Positions 34,086-44,610 of a DNA stretch of 64,000 nucleotides are shown here, one piece after another. The DNA is from Ophioderma brevispina (taxonomy: Eukaryota; Echinodermata; Ophiuroidea; Amphilepidida; Ophiodermatidae): the NCBI GenBank assembly GCA_023653785.1, contig JAMKCH010057007.1, positions 1-64,000 on the forward strand, given 5' to 3'. Made by a program: the position numbers and the translations under genes. How positions within the stretch are numbered: the first letter of the stretch is position 1; each line of letters begins with the position of its first letter. The notes beneath the pieces were generated by a model. The model was not told where the DNA came from. It was given only the letters and a program-made list of their open reading frames with translations, and made no database searches.

Positions 34086-34392
34086 AGCCCACTATTATTT
34101 ACGGGACCAGAATACGATAAAATCCATCAAAAACAGGTTTCGGCATGCTTTGGAACAAGCATACATTATGATCATAAACCGTGTATTAAAACTAGTAAAA
34201 AAAGAATACGATCTTAATAAAGCCAAATCTGCAATTTATGCTGATGTTGAGCGTCTTTGTTCATATGGACTTTGCAATCATTAGCAGTTGACATTGTTAT
34301 AATCAATTTTATTACACCTCATGAATGTTCACGAGTATAATCAAGCTATTTCATTGGTCGATTCCTATTAACAAGTGCTATTCCCCTCACTG
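34086..34392 (+). other. Open frame of unknown status next to the MITE
   Basis: A frame from about 34060 to 34284 reads through the MITE end into KAHYYLRDQNTIKSIKNRF and KLVKKEYDLNKAKSAIYADV, then stops. Lysine/arginine-rich and helix-like, but with no recognised family, splice signals or start context. It may be transposon-derived or chance. Confidence 0.15.
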
Positions 34393-34551
34393 TAAAAATA
34401 TGGAGTAAAAAAGGGGATTGCTCTCTAAAAAAGAGTAAACTTTTACTCGAAATGGAGTAAATTTCACTCAAAATGGAGTGAAATTTACTCCATTTCGAGT
34501 AAAAGTTTACTCTTTTTTGAGAGCAATCCCCTTTTTTACTCCATATTTTTA
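34393..34551. repeat. Near-perfect 159-bp palindrome
   Basis: Left arm 34393-34469 and right arm 34476-34551 are exact inverse complements except for one inserted T, around a 6-nt loop AAAATG. The arms contain nested GGAGTAAATTTCACTC and AGTAAACTTTTACTCG sub-palindromes. It lies in an ABCG intron and would fold into a long hairpin if transcribed. Most likely a recent palindromic MITE. Resolution by miRNA-type processing is possible but not shown. Confidence 0.9.
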
Positions 34552-35805
34552 GGAAGATAATTCGGATTTTCCCTACAACCTCGTCCCCAGAGTCACAGTG
34601 AGCTATTATGAAACAAATAATACATGCATTATATCGGGGAAATAGGTTCGGGTTCGGGGTGATAGGCCCATAGACAGTACAACGGAAAAAGTGTGCCCTA
34701 CTTTCCCTCTAACCATGTAGTATTTGTATAACATTATCCATCATGTTATTTACGATGTTCGGTGAAAGACGTGGCCTACATTGATTGAAATTACTTCATT
34801 TTTATGCAATTGATTATAATGAAGCAAATAGTATGCACAAAATTGACGGACAAACACTGATAGTGGCTTTAAAGACCACTTCTGATCATCAACCTCCGCC
34901 GCACTACTCATCCATCTTGTATACAGTAATACCAGCAAATATTGTACATTTTCCTTCAAAATGACACAAGCAAACGCATGATTCGTTTGCGATTACTGGT
35001 AGTTATTTGCCAAAAATGTTAACTGAGCCATTTAAGACAATTACTACAGGCCCGCATTAAAATGGTATATTGGTTTCAAATGGCCCCTTTCTTTGTTACC
35101 TGAAAGCTTTTCAATTTACCGCGTTACTATATCCATTATCTATTTTGAAATGGTCAATGACCAATCATCGCCATCGTTCGAATCTTGAAAAAAAAATTAC
35201 TATTCAAATCCTACGCTCAATCTAGAAACATCGAACAGGTTATTAGGTTATCTATAATGAACCTGTTTGATTACTTAAACATTCATTAATTAAATATTAC
35301 ATAAACAACAGATAATTAGCATACAGTGGTTAAATGAGTAGTGCGCTCAACAAGATATACGTTGGTTGCAGGGCATCATTACATGTATATATATATTGCA
35401 CCATCAAAAGTGTGCTGAGAAATTTTTCGAGAAATCATTCTTAAAATAGACTAATTTAATAGTTTTCATAACGTGGGAGTGTGTTTTTATATTGCTCCTA
35501 CTCTTAGATTTGTCAAAATTAGTGGTGCGTAGCTAGTTTTTAAATTTTGGGTCATTTTCCAAAATGACTCAAAGATAGCAACAGAAACTGCTAAGTTAAA
35601 ATGTTAACCCTGAAGTGATCCCTTCCTTCATCTATTCATCTATATATTAACATACTTTCAGATGAGTTTCAAAGAGATTTGGACATAATGAAAATTGGGT
35701 AGAGTCGCACATGTGACCGTAACATATTTGAGGCCGAAGGTCCTCTAGGGGCCATTTGGGGTCATTGTAACCCGAATGTTAACCCTAGACATAATTGGTG
35801 TCTGT
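34552..35805. other. Intron sequence, nothing recognised
   Basis: AT-rich ABCG intron sequence without an exon or a repeat family that could be supported. Confidence 0.4.
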
Positions 35806-36357
35806 ATCAATATATCGTCGGTCGTGTCATAGTGACGTATTTGCAAAATACGCATTTCGAGAAAAACGACTTTGACATTTTTGCGATCTTAATTTACTCT
35901 AGACTGTTATGAACACATATATTTCAACTATAAAACCTAGTATAAAATTGCCAAACTAATTAAATTTCAAGTATATTTAACTAATCAACGTCAAATTTCT
36001 TTCGATATGCGAATAAATGATGTTAAATAAAATACGTCACTATGTGAAAACGACCAAATATGAATTTCAACGTGAACTGAAAAATACGTCGCACAAATAC
36101 GTCACATGTGAAACGGGAAATGCTATGGGCCTGCGCAGAATAGATTTTCGACAAATTCGTCGTTATGTGATGCGGACAATTTCAAAATGTGCAAATACGT
36201 CATAATTAGTTAATTAATATTTTACTGATTAAGCCACTTTGTGGTTTGAAATTTGATGAATTTGTAGAGTAGTACAAAACAAACGTATACGCCAAATTAC
36301 ACAAAAGTCCAAAATGTCGAATACGTCACTATATGACGCGGCCGACGATATCTTGAT
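35806..36357. mobile_element. TIR element with clustered TACGTCAC motifs
   Basis: Ends are inverted: ATCAATATATCGTCGG..GTGACGTATT on the left and AATACGTCAC..CCGACGATATCTTGAT on the right. Length is about 550 bp. The motif (A)ATACGTCA(C/T), or its inverse, occurs at least six times, at both ends and internally near 36032, 36086, 36100 and 36194. Repeated subterminal motifs suggest transposase-binding sites. A 62-codon frame inside has no recognisable domain. Confidence 0.75.
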
Positions 36358-36528
36358 GGATTTCCGAGTTCTTTTTGTCCGTCAATCACTTAAAACAACA
36401 CAAAATATAGGTAATATAAGTATATCAAATTACAAGATTTCTGGTGGAACATTGAGAAGAATTTAGGATGTATTGCAATTCTAAACCATTCACGTTAAAC
36501 CATTTATTTGTTTGTTTGGATTCTTTAG

Positions 36529-36560
36529 GAATTTGCATCAAGCCTAGAGAAAAAGCAAGC
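36529..36560 (+). CDS. Putative 32-nt ABCG linker micro-exon
   Basis: Bounded by TTCTTTAG (acceptor) and GTAAGT (strong donor). Joining the single base left from the previous exon gives G-ICIKPREKAS in frame, ending in phase 0. In White-type ABCG proteins a K-A-S/T-W segment opens the membrane domain, so ending in KAS just before it is plausible. Its shortness limits confidence; the splice signals and phase fit are the main support. No following membrane exon was found up to the end of the window. Confidence 0.45.
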
Positions 36561-37954
36561 GTAAGTATTTATCATTTAATTAATTCTTGCAAGGAAAATG
36601 TATTTCTCATTTAGATGTCAAAATACTTTTGAATAAAATGGTACCTTTGCTATTAAGGTAGATGTACTTTCTTTGGTGAGATATTTCCCCGCGAATAATA
36701 GCATCCATTAGGAAATTTGTACCACATTTAAGACGGAATCAAGCAAAAGAAATTGAAACATTCTGAAATAAATTCATAGTTTAATTACTTGCACGTATTT
36801 GAACAAATTTAGATGTCCAAAATACACATAATTTTCGATTTTATAAGTAATAAACTAAGTTGCAATGCAGGTATTTCCCCATGATTGCTATGTGGAGCTG
36901 AAGTGTCAATCCACCTTGCACCTGTCAGATCAATATCTCTAGACATGTCTATAAAGAAAAAAACAGCAGAGAAAATGTATTGCATTTAATATTTCATCCT
37001 TGTCTACCTGAAAACCTAAGTATTTGGAATTTCAAATCATGTGAATTACGTATATGTAAATATACCGTTTTGTTGCTTTCCGCTAGGAAATAGCTATAGA
37101 TTTAATCTATTGCTCCTTTAGCAATGACTTGTTTGGTAAGACCACTGCGATAGTAATATACGAAGGTTATCGGTTCGAATCTTGTTCAGCTTCAGGGAAA
37201 GATTATTTAAAAAAAATCATCCTGGAGAAGTACCAGGTGTGCAATTATGCATTTTGTTGTTTGGGCTAATCACACAATGTGTAGTTTCACGTTTTTTCAT
37301 ATTGCATAACAATGCCTTCAGTTGCAATTTTCTGATCTCAAGACTAGTATACATATACAATAGGCATCATACAAACACAATTTAAATGATAGCGCTCCCT
37401 AAAAGATTACTATGATGCCCTATCTGGGCATACAAGTGCCTTTTGAGGTAATTTATTTTCCAAGACATACCAAGACATACTGCCTGTATAAAAGAGTAGC
37501 ATACAAATACAATTTGGGAGTCTTCACGCAAAATCAAATGCTTTTTACAATCCTAGAAAGTTTAAGAGATTAAAAAGTCATGGAATGTTTTATAAATGTG
37601 TGCAACTTAAAACCATCCTAAATATGTTAGTAGACTACAGCGCGATCTGTAAAACATGAAAACATTTTACTAAAGAAATGCATGTAAAACGGTCAAATGT
37701 GGCCATTATTTCTACACCATGTACACTGTTAGAAATCTTCGAAAATCTACGTGCACTGTTAGAAAATGCTTTACAATTATGTTAGATTTTCTTTGCGGTC
37801 AAATAAACATATTTGTCGATTGTTTTAACCCGAAAAGGGCAAACCTACACTAGGCAAACCTACAAAGAACACCTTTCAGACAAACAAGTTTATTAGCTTT
37901 TATTATCAATAGTATGATTTAAATTACAGTAGTTAACTGGCGGTTCGAGGATAC
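36561..37954. other. Non-coding; possible tRNA-like SINE fragment near 37120-37190
   Basis: GGTTCGAATC at about 37168-37180 has the form of a polymerase III B-box and is preceded at tRNA-like spacing by a weak A-box-like segment (TTTGGTAAGACC). A degraded SINE head is possible. The remainder shows nothing, and the ABCG membrane exons expected downstream were not found. Confidence 0.3.
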
Positions 37955-38140
37955 ACCCAAGAAAGCGGTGTAGAAGTTTTTATAGTCCGCCGGACTCATA
38001 GGCCACGAACAATGGTAAAGAATAGGGCACTCGATTCAGTTGACTCTTTACGCAACATTAGTTTCATGCTTTATTCCGTTGTCTATATGGAGCCCGGACT
38101 GTGTCTCCAGGCGGACTATATCTCTTTTTATTGTCCTTTG
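37955..38140 (+). mobile_element. Half copy of the palindromic MITE family
   Basis: Contains TATAGTCCGCCGGACTCATA, GGGCACTCGATTCAGTTGAC and ATGGAGCCCGGAC, matching the foldback at 4685-5045. Confidence 0.75.
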
Positions 38141-38703
38141 CTACAAAGCATTATGCATTTGTTCCCTCTACATTTTATGGTGAAAATATCATTATTTTAC
38201 CGTCAGCCATGCAAATTTGAATAATTTCTAACATTGTAAAACTGTGCTTTCTCTATCAAATAAAGTGCTATATTTTTTTCCGAATCGGTAGTATAATATA
38301 ACTGAGTTACCTGTAAATGGTTACTACTTGAAGTTTATGTATTAGGTTAGATTTAACATCTTATGACATCCAGTATGCCCCAAAATGCTATTAATTGTTA
38401 CAGTTAGATTTGTCTACAGAAAATCTAAAGTTAACTTTGGCATATTCCTCCTGCACGGAATATACTGTATCATGGTATAGGACTAATTTGTCAAGCTGCT
38501 CCTTGCATAAAATGTTAATATCCTTGTATAAAGTAATACATACCAGTGGCAGTGCCATCTATCAAAATATCCCACAAGTATGATATCAACTCTTACATAT
38601 AATTAATTCTACAAATACCCTACCAAGTCAGGCCCGTAGCCAGCCATCTACGATAGGGGGTTCGATTTGTTAGTGACCAAAATGGTCGCGGAGCGCCCAT
38701 GTC

Positions 38704-39440
38704 GCCGCGCAAGCGTCGCAGGGGGCGTCTGAGGGTGATGTGCCCCCTCATAAAATCTGGGAAATTTTGTAAAATGAAAAGCCAAATGGAGGCATTTGGT
38801 GCACCATTTTCAAATTAACCCTAACTAGTTTTGACTATTTTTTGTTTCTTGCCGCGCAAGTATCGTAGGGGGATTATGAGGGTGATGTGCCCCCTCAGAA
38901 AATCTGGGAAATTTTGTAAAATGAAAAGCCAAATGGAGGCATTTGGTACACCCTTTTAAAATTAACCCTAAATAGTTGTGACTAGTTTTTGTTTCTAGCC
39001 GCGCAAGCATCGCAGGGGGGAGTCTGAGGGTGATGTACCCCCTCAGAAAATCTGGGAAATTTTGTAAAATGAAAAGCCAAATGGAGGCATTTGGTGCACC
39101 ATTTTCAAATTAACCCTAACTAGTTTTGACTAGTTTTTGTTTCTTGCCGCGCAAGTATCGTAGGGGGATTATGAGGGGAATGTGCTCCCTCAGAAAATCT
39201 GGGAAATTTTGTAAAATGAAAAGCCAAATGGAGGCATTTGGTGCACCATTTTCAAATTAACCCTAACTAGTTGTGACTAGTTTTTGTTTCTAGCCGCGCA
39301 AGCATCGCAGGAGGGAGTCTGAGGGTTATGTACCCCCTCAGAAAATATGGGAAATTGTGTAAAATGAAAAGCCAAATGGAGGCATTTGGTGCACCATTTT
39401 CAAATTAACCCCAACTAGTTTTGACTAGTTTTCGTTTCGT
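38704..39440 (+). repeat. Tandem array, five units of ~147 bp
   Basis: Units begin GCCGCGCAAG at 38704, 38851, 38998, 39146 and 39293, so the period is 147-148 bp. They share GAAAATCTGGGAAATTTTGT, AAGCCAAATGGAGGCATTTG and AACTAGTTTTGACTAG. Units 1, 2 and 4 resemble one another more than units 3 and 5 at some sites, suggesting a dimeric history. The array sits inside the 3.75-kb TIR element. Confidence 0.95.
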
Positions 39441-39599
39441 TTCGTGTCTCATTTCTCATGAGGTGAGCGCTAAAATCTTGAACTATGACCCAGGTAGGAA
39501 CTCACAGACCCGAGACCTCACAAAACATTACAAAAAAATTTCATGGTCGGGGTGATAAACTATAATAGTCAGGTAGAACCTTCATGTGACCGTAAAGTT

Positions 39600-39870
39600 G
39601 AGAATGGACACAATTTTTTTGCTGAAAATGATAGATTAGGGTGTGTAGAATAAGAATCTCCCAGGTGCCACCTGGGCATCCTTCAGCATTTTGAAAAATC
39701 CAAGATGGCGTCGCCATAAATGATAATTATCTATTCAACCCTATATTATCAAACTAAGGAGTTACTAGATATACTATAGGATCCAATGAACAAGTGTATG
39801 GCACTTGTAACAGTAAGTATACTTCAAATTCAAAATGAAGCCAATCCAATAATTTTAAAATATGCCATCT
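39600..39870 (-). repeat. Dispersed repeat B, copy 2 (inverted)
   Basis: Reverse complement of 29990-30240, with CCAAGATGGCGTCGCC and ATACTTCAAATTCAAAATG. It lies inside the 3.75-kb element, so it is either part of it or an older insertion. Confidence 0.7.
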
Positions 39871-41334
39871 AACAGCAGAAAAATGTAGGTCCATACTCAA
39901 TTACGGTCAGGCCATAGTGGACCATGGGCTAACTGACTAACAATAGATTATATAAAATAGCCATCAATCACGTCACGATCATAAGGTTATAAAGTAGTTT
40001 ATATGTTTAATCACTATTACGCGCATGCCCGGATTTGTCTAGCTTACAACGCCATTGTCATAATGCAGTCACCAGGCAATATTATTCACGGTGTGGTTTT
40101 TTCAAAGGTCCTCCTGAACATTTCAAAACTACGGGATGCCCAAAGTGGATTAATTTGAGTGTGGTTGAAATTGAAGAGGTTAGTGTGAATAAATGAAGGA
40201 AAAGTTCGATCTGCCGATATTGATTTTTTGAATAAACATTTAATGCGATTAGCATGAGGCTCCGCCCTTGACGAGCATTTTTTTTCAGTGTGTTATAACC
40301 GTAGGGAAAATGTCAAGTTCGAGGTGAAACTGAACGCATGAATAAGAATCGGTTTCTACGAATGTAAAAGCACCAACAAAGAATATTTATTGGGATTTCA
40401 TTGTAGTAAACGTTACCCTTTGATTATAAAGTAGGTTGATTGAATAATTCAAAGCGAGCCGGTTAGGGAGAGAGCATTGATTGGAGAAAGATAGGATAAG
40501 GACCTAGCCTAGTGTATTCGACAGGATAATCGCGCGCGACCGTATGGGTCAGGAACGGCAGCACGAGAGCGGGAGGCTCGAGGAGGCGCCGCCACTGACA
40601 TACGTAAGTGCGATTTATCCCTGCGATTGCACTGAGGCGTGGTGGTCCGTTATCCGTCATTATACTTGAGGAAAAACAATTGAGCATAAAATCATTACAT
40701 TAAAGTAAGAATGGAAAGGAATTATCGAAATTGTAGGGTGGTAGTTGTTAAAATAAATTAAAAACTTCTTATACTCCCACATGTCCAAAGTTATACACTA
40801 TAAATAGTGCCAAAAAGACGTTGACGCAATTCATGTGATTAGTTTGTTTGAAAAATATCTGGAAGATGCGAGAAAAATCCGACTCTCTAAGACGCTTAGA
40901 GTGGCTACTTTCTCGCACCTCCCTGGCAGTTCAAAAAAACAAACCCATTAGTGATGAACGCGTCAATGAAATTGAAAGAAAAAGAAGATTAGACTTCGCC
41001 TTCCCTTACTTTTCCCAAAACAAACCCATCAGTGGACGATTTGCATATAAAGCATATGAATTTTATTATACCAAAATCCAATGACCACTTGTTAGATGTT
41101 TTAAGACCAACGCAGACATGTGTCTGTACAAAAATGACTGGTTTCTTTTTGAAAACGATTTTTATTTGTGATTTTGGGTTTCTTGAAGTACACTTAATTC
41201 TCATGGGCATACATTATATGCAACCATCGAATAGTCCATGTCTCTACCTCCGGTTTTGGTAGTGATGACATAACAGTGACCCAGTTTGTACGCACGCGTC
41301 AATGTATGCATCTTTGTGCGCGGTGTAAAAACGC

Positions 41335-41450
41335 AGTCGCCTTTAAAAGCCAGCGCGTTGTGTAAACCCTGGTGGTGCGCCCATCAAATTCTCGCGCTGA
41401 CGTCACGGACAGAGGTAGGGAAAGTTCAGTTATAGGCAGCTCAACTTTCT
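41335..41450 (+). repeat. Dispersed segment with CRE-like palindrome, copy 2
   Basis: Inverse match of 20845-20965, sharing TCTCGCGCTGACGTCACGG and AGGTAGGGAAA. The TGACGTCA octamer is the ATF/CREB consensus. Function is not shown. Confidence 0.6.
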
Positions 41451-42375
41451 TGAAACAGGCTTCTCATTTTGACAACTATAAAATTAAGGGAATTTTATAT
41501 TTAAGATCAATATTTAATGTCCAAAAGTATCGTCCTCTTGAGACGACAAAAAAGCTTGGTCTCGGGCATTAAGATATACGCGTTTCGAAAGGAAACAGTA
41601 CACAAAATCACATTATTTGGAATGGTTCTGCGCATGATATTAAACTAATACTTTAAACGAGAAACCCAATATTTTTTTCAACACAATAATTTAAGTTAGG
41701 GGATGTGACACCAGAGAGTGTAGAATACTAAGTCGTAGAGGTAATATACGATGCAGGCATGTTGTTACTGATATGAGCAGTTAAGTCGATATCAAATGAT
41801 TGACGGTATTCTAGTAGCTAACAGGACTTGTGACTTGTGGTGACCGCGGGATTATTGATGACCCGGCATTATCGACAGAGCCCAGTGCCATTCGTGCAAA
41901 TAATGGCACGCTTGATGAAAACATAGATAATCTAACACGAGAAGTATATTAATCCTAGACAATACAGTAGGAGTTGTGTGCGGCAGCTGTACAGTCCGTG
42001 TACGGTGAAAATTGAAGATGTCCGAATCAGTAATGATGTAATGATTAATCCACGATTGGCGAAAGTTTATATAGACTGAGGGCGAATTGAAACAACAGAG
42101 GAGTGCGGTGTTTCGTCATTAGTGGGAGGAGGGAATTTAAAAAAGGGGGGGGGGGGTTAAGGTGGAGGTAGGTGGTTAATAGATAGGGACGGGAGGAAAC
42201 GTTGTTCTTAAATCGCGGAGGATGTTGCTCGTTAGCGCAGCTTGACTAGGGTCTATACTGAAAAATATGTGGGGTTGCGTCTTGGTTCTTTGTTTTTCGT
42301 TCTGTTGGGGTCTGAGTCTTTTTTTGTTGTTTGAAATTTAGGGGGTTCGATCAAACCCCCCTGGCTACGGGCCTG

Positions 42376-43378
42376 CAAGGTAACAATCGATGAAACACCA
42401 GTCCTACCTTTCTGTTATAATAATACATTATATTCATATAAGACAACAAGTAAAAAGCGCCAACTATCTATCATTGTTATCCGTGAAATCGATGTTGTCA
42501 TTTTAGATTTCACCGGCTTCAATTATGATTTGCAGTTTTGTTGGTTTTGATGAGAGAAGTTAAAGAAATGATGCGTCGGCCTGATCGCTCCGCTGCAGGA
42601 CTTTGGAAAGCGGTCCCGGTAACGTTATGATTTTGATTTTGATAAAAGAACGTCTTTGGTTTTAAATGTGTGGTCTCATGTCATTGTCCTGAATATTTGG
42701 AAAGCATCAAAACAAGACCATCCACTTCAAAAAAATAAAAAAGAAAAAATGTAAGAAATGCACCCTAATACATAAACATCTGAACTATTCATTATCTTCG
42801 GCATTATATTAATTCACCCCATATCAGTTTAGACAAGAAACGCGTGATAGTCTGTAATTTACACTGTAATAGTATCAATTGATTAATTATGCTTTTAAAA
42901 TTAATTATTCCTCAAACTTGGTACCGAAGGTCTGAATCACCTGTATACACTTATCAGCTATATCTACGGAATTGGATTTCAGCAAAAAAATAAGTAGGTT
43001 AAAGCTTGAATGAAATTAGTCTTTAGTACCCAAATACCTAATTACTATATTATACGACTCAATTCCAATTGGAAAATGTGGCTTTTGCCCGGGATGCTTT
43101 AGATTTGGTTACCACAGGATATTTTAACATTAAATTACACTGTAAAAAGAAAAACATAGACCTTGACGTACCCCCCGGCTCGTTAAGCGTTTAAGTGTTG
43201 TCTACAAAAGTAGTCATTTTTAACACAGTTATTAACAAAAAAAGCTCCCCATGAATTACAATTAGATATGATTAATCTTTCACACGAAAAGAAAGAAAAA
43301 TGTGCAAGTCCCCAAAAAGTCCCTCAGCTTTGTAGACTACCCTGCTTCTTTGAGGATTGATTCGACGATTTCAAATGT
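42376..43378. other. Non-coding part of duplication unit 1
   Basis: AT-rich sequence between the TIR element end and the MITE. Its only notable feature is that it is repeated at about 45460-46444. Confidence 0.5.
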
Positions 43379-43923
43379 GTAAAGTGGCTGTGTGTGCACA
43401 TTTCAAAAATCTGCAATTTCTTCAATTTCTCTCAAATGATGGTCTAGGCCATTGGGAAGACAGATGATACATTTACAAATAAAAATAAACAAAATCAAAA
43501 ACAGATTTGCGGACGTTATTAAGAGGTTAAAGACATCCAGGTAATTTTAGGTAACTTTTAGTTTTACCATAAATTAATCAACAATTGTATATACTACACA
43601 TACACTCGTACTACCCCCCCCCCATTGATATTATTAAAAACCACAAAGGGTCACAGACCGGTCAAAACAGTGTGCATGCCGTCGGAAACATGCATACGGC
43701 GTGCGTTTCTTGTGTTTTATGAACGCAATTTCCGTCATATGCTGAATTAATGTGCGGCGACATTAATTATAAAATCGTTTCTGTTACCCCTAAGGACGCT
43801 GATTTGGTCTAGTCATTTTCAGGTGAGGGCTAATGGATATAAAAGCTTACAAACCAGCAAACAAGATCGATTTTGAAAATTCTTGGGGGCGCACTATTTA
43901 CAAAATGGCCATGTCTCTTTAAA
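43379..43923 (+). mobile_element. MITE family 1, copy C
   Basis: Same element as copy D (46445-46969) in the second duplication unit, with extra single bases throughout (for example in the AATGTCGCCGGCGACATTAA core and at a C run near 43614-43623). Confidence 0.85.
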
Positions 43924-43924
43924 G

Positions 43925-44530
43925 AGCCACTAGCACAAATGATGGGAGTCATCTGTGCAAAAAGCCTTCGGTAACATACAGAAAAAATCTCCGAGATGGT
44001 CGTTAAGGCTAGCACAATCTCCCCATCTTCAGGATGCTTACAGGCAGCCGTCAGGTCTGTGGCTCTGCCCGGGTCAATATAGATGTCAGGCATTTGTGGT
44101 ATTGTGGAGTGAAGAAAGTGTCATTGGTTATTCAGATTTTCCTGGGTGAAAACAACATGGTAATTAGGGAATAAGCTTTGGTTGTGCATGTTCAGAAACA
44201 AGACATATTTGCTTTAGTTGGTAATACGAAAGAGTCGACTCATGAACAACGCGAACTGACGCCTACAGGAAGCACAACCCTTCCTGGTGTCACAATCAGC
44301 AACACGTCATCATGGGCACAGTACGTCTCAGAAATTGCCAAGAAAAAGGGCCAACTTTCCTCGATCGTGGCAGGAAGATTTTGCCACATCAAAGACACAT
44401 TGCCATCTAACAAGCTTAAATCCGTCCTCTTACGGAACATGCCTTCCATCTGGAAATGTTGAGGAACACATACTGAAGTTACTGGATAATGTGAAAAACA
44501 AAACTCCGACTCTAGGACTGATAGGCCTAA
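43925..44530 (+). pseudogene. LINE reverse-transcriptase remnant, copy 1
   Basis: About 44250-44345 reads TGSTTLPGVTISNTSSWAQY, then VSEIAKKKGQ. This matches the (Y)LGVTI...W..H/Y....KK thumb segment of non-LTR retrotransposon reverse transcriptases. The frame then breaks near 44370-44450, before the expected YK.YIRP..E block. The duplicate at 46970-47580 preserves different parts of the frame. Confidence 0.7.
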
Positions 44531-44610
44531 GCCGGTGTGTGGCAGGAGATATAGTCTCCGGACTCATAGTTTCCACAACTACAACGAAAAACAAAGAGGC
44601 ACTCGATTAA
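44530..44610 (+). mobile_element. Palindromic MITE family fragment
   Basis: GAGATATAGTCTCCGGACTCATAG with flanking ACAACGAAAA matches the 4685-5045 foldback. Its duplicate is at 47580-47670. Confidence 0.65.

Larger units (their letters stand above)
38629..42375. mobile_element. 3.75-kb TIR DNA element with 5-bp target duplication
   Basis: Inverted ends CAGGCCCGTAGCCAG / CTGGCTACGGGCCTG enclose 3747 bp. The left flank is CAAGT (38624-38628). The right flank reads CAAGG here but CAAGT in the duplicated copy of the same end at about 45457-45465, giving a 5-bp target duplication. Inside are a 147-bp tandem array (38704-39440), an inverted copy of dispersed repeat B, a CRE-like dispersed segment and small open frames (for example 40463-40687 minus and 40848-41084 plus) without a recognisable transposase. 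It is probably non-autonomous; the superfamily is not assigned. Confidence 0.75.

Noticed and set aside
38704..39440. CRISPR-like regularly spaced repeat
   Set aside because: The 147-bp units are contiguous tandem copies without unique spacers, in animal DNA and inside a TIR element.
40463..41084. Open frames inside the 3.75-kb element as a transposase
   Set aside because: Frames are under 80 codons, on opposite strands, and show no DDE or zinc-finger motif.
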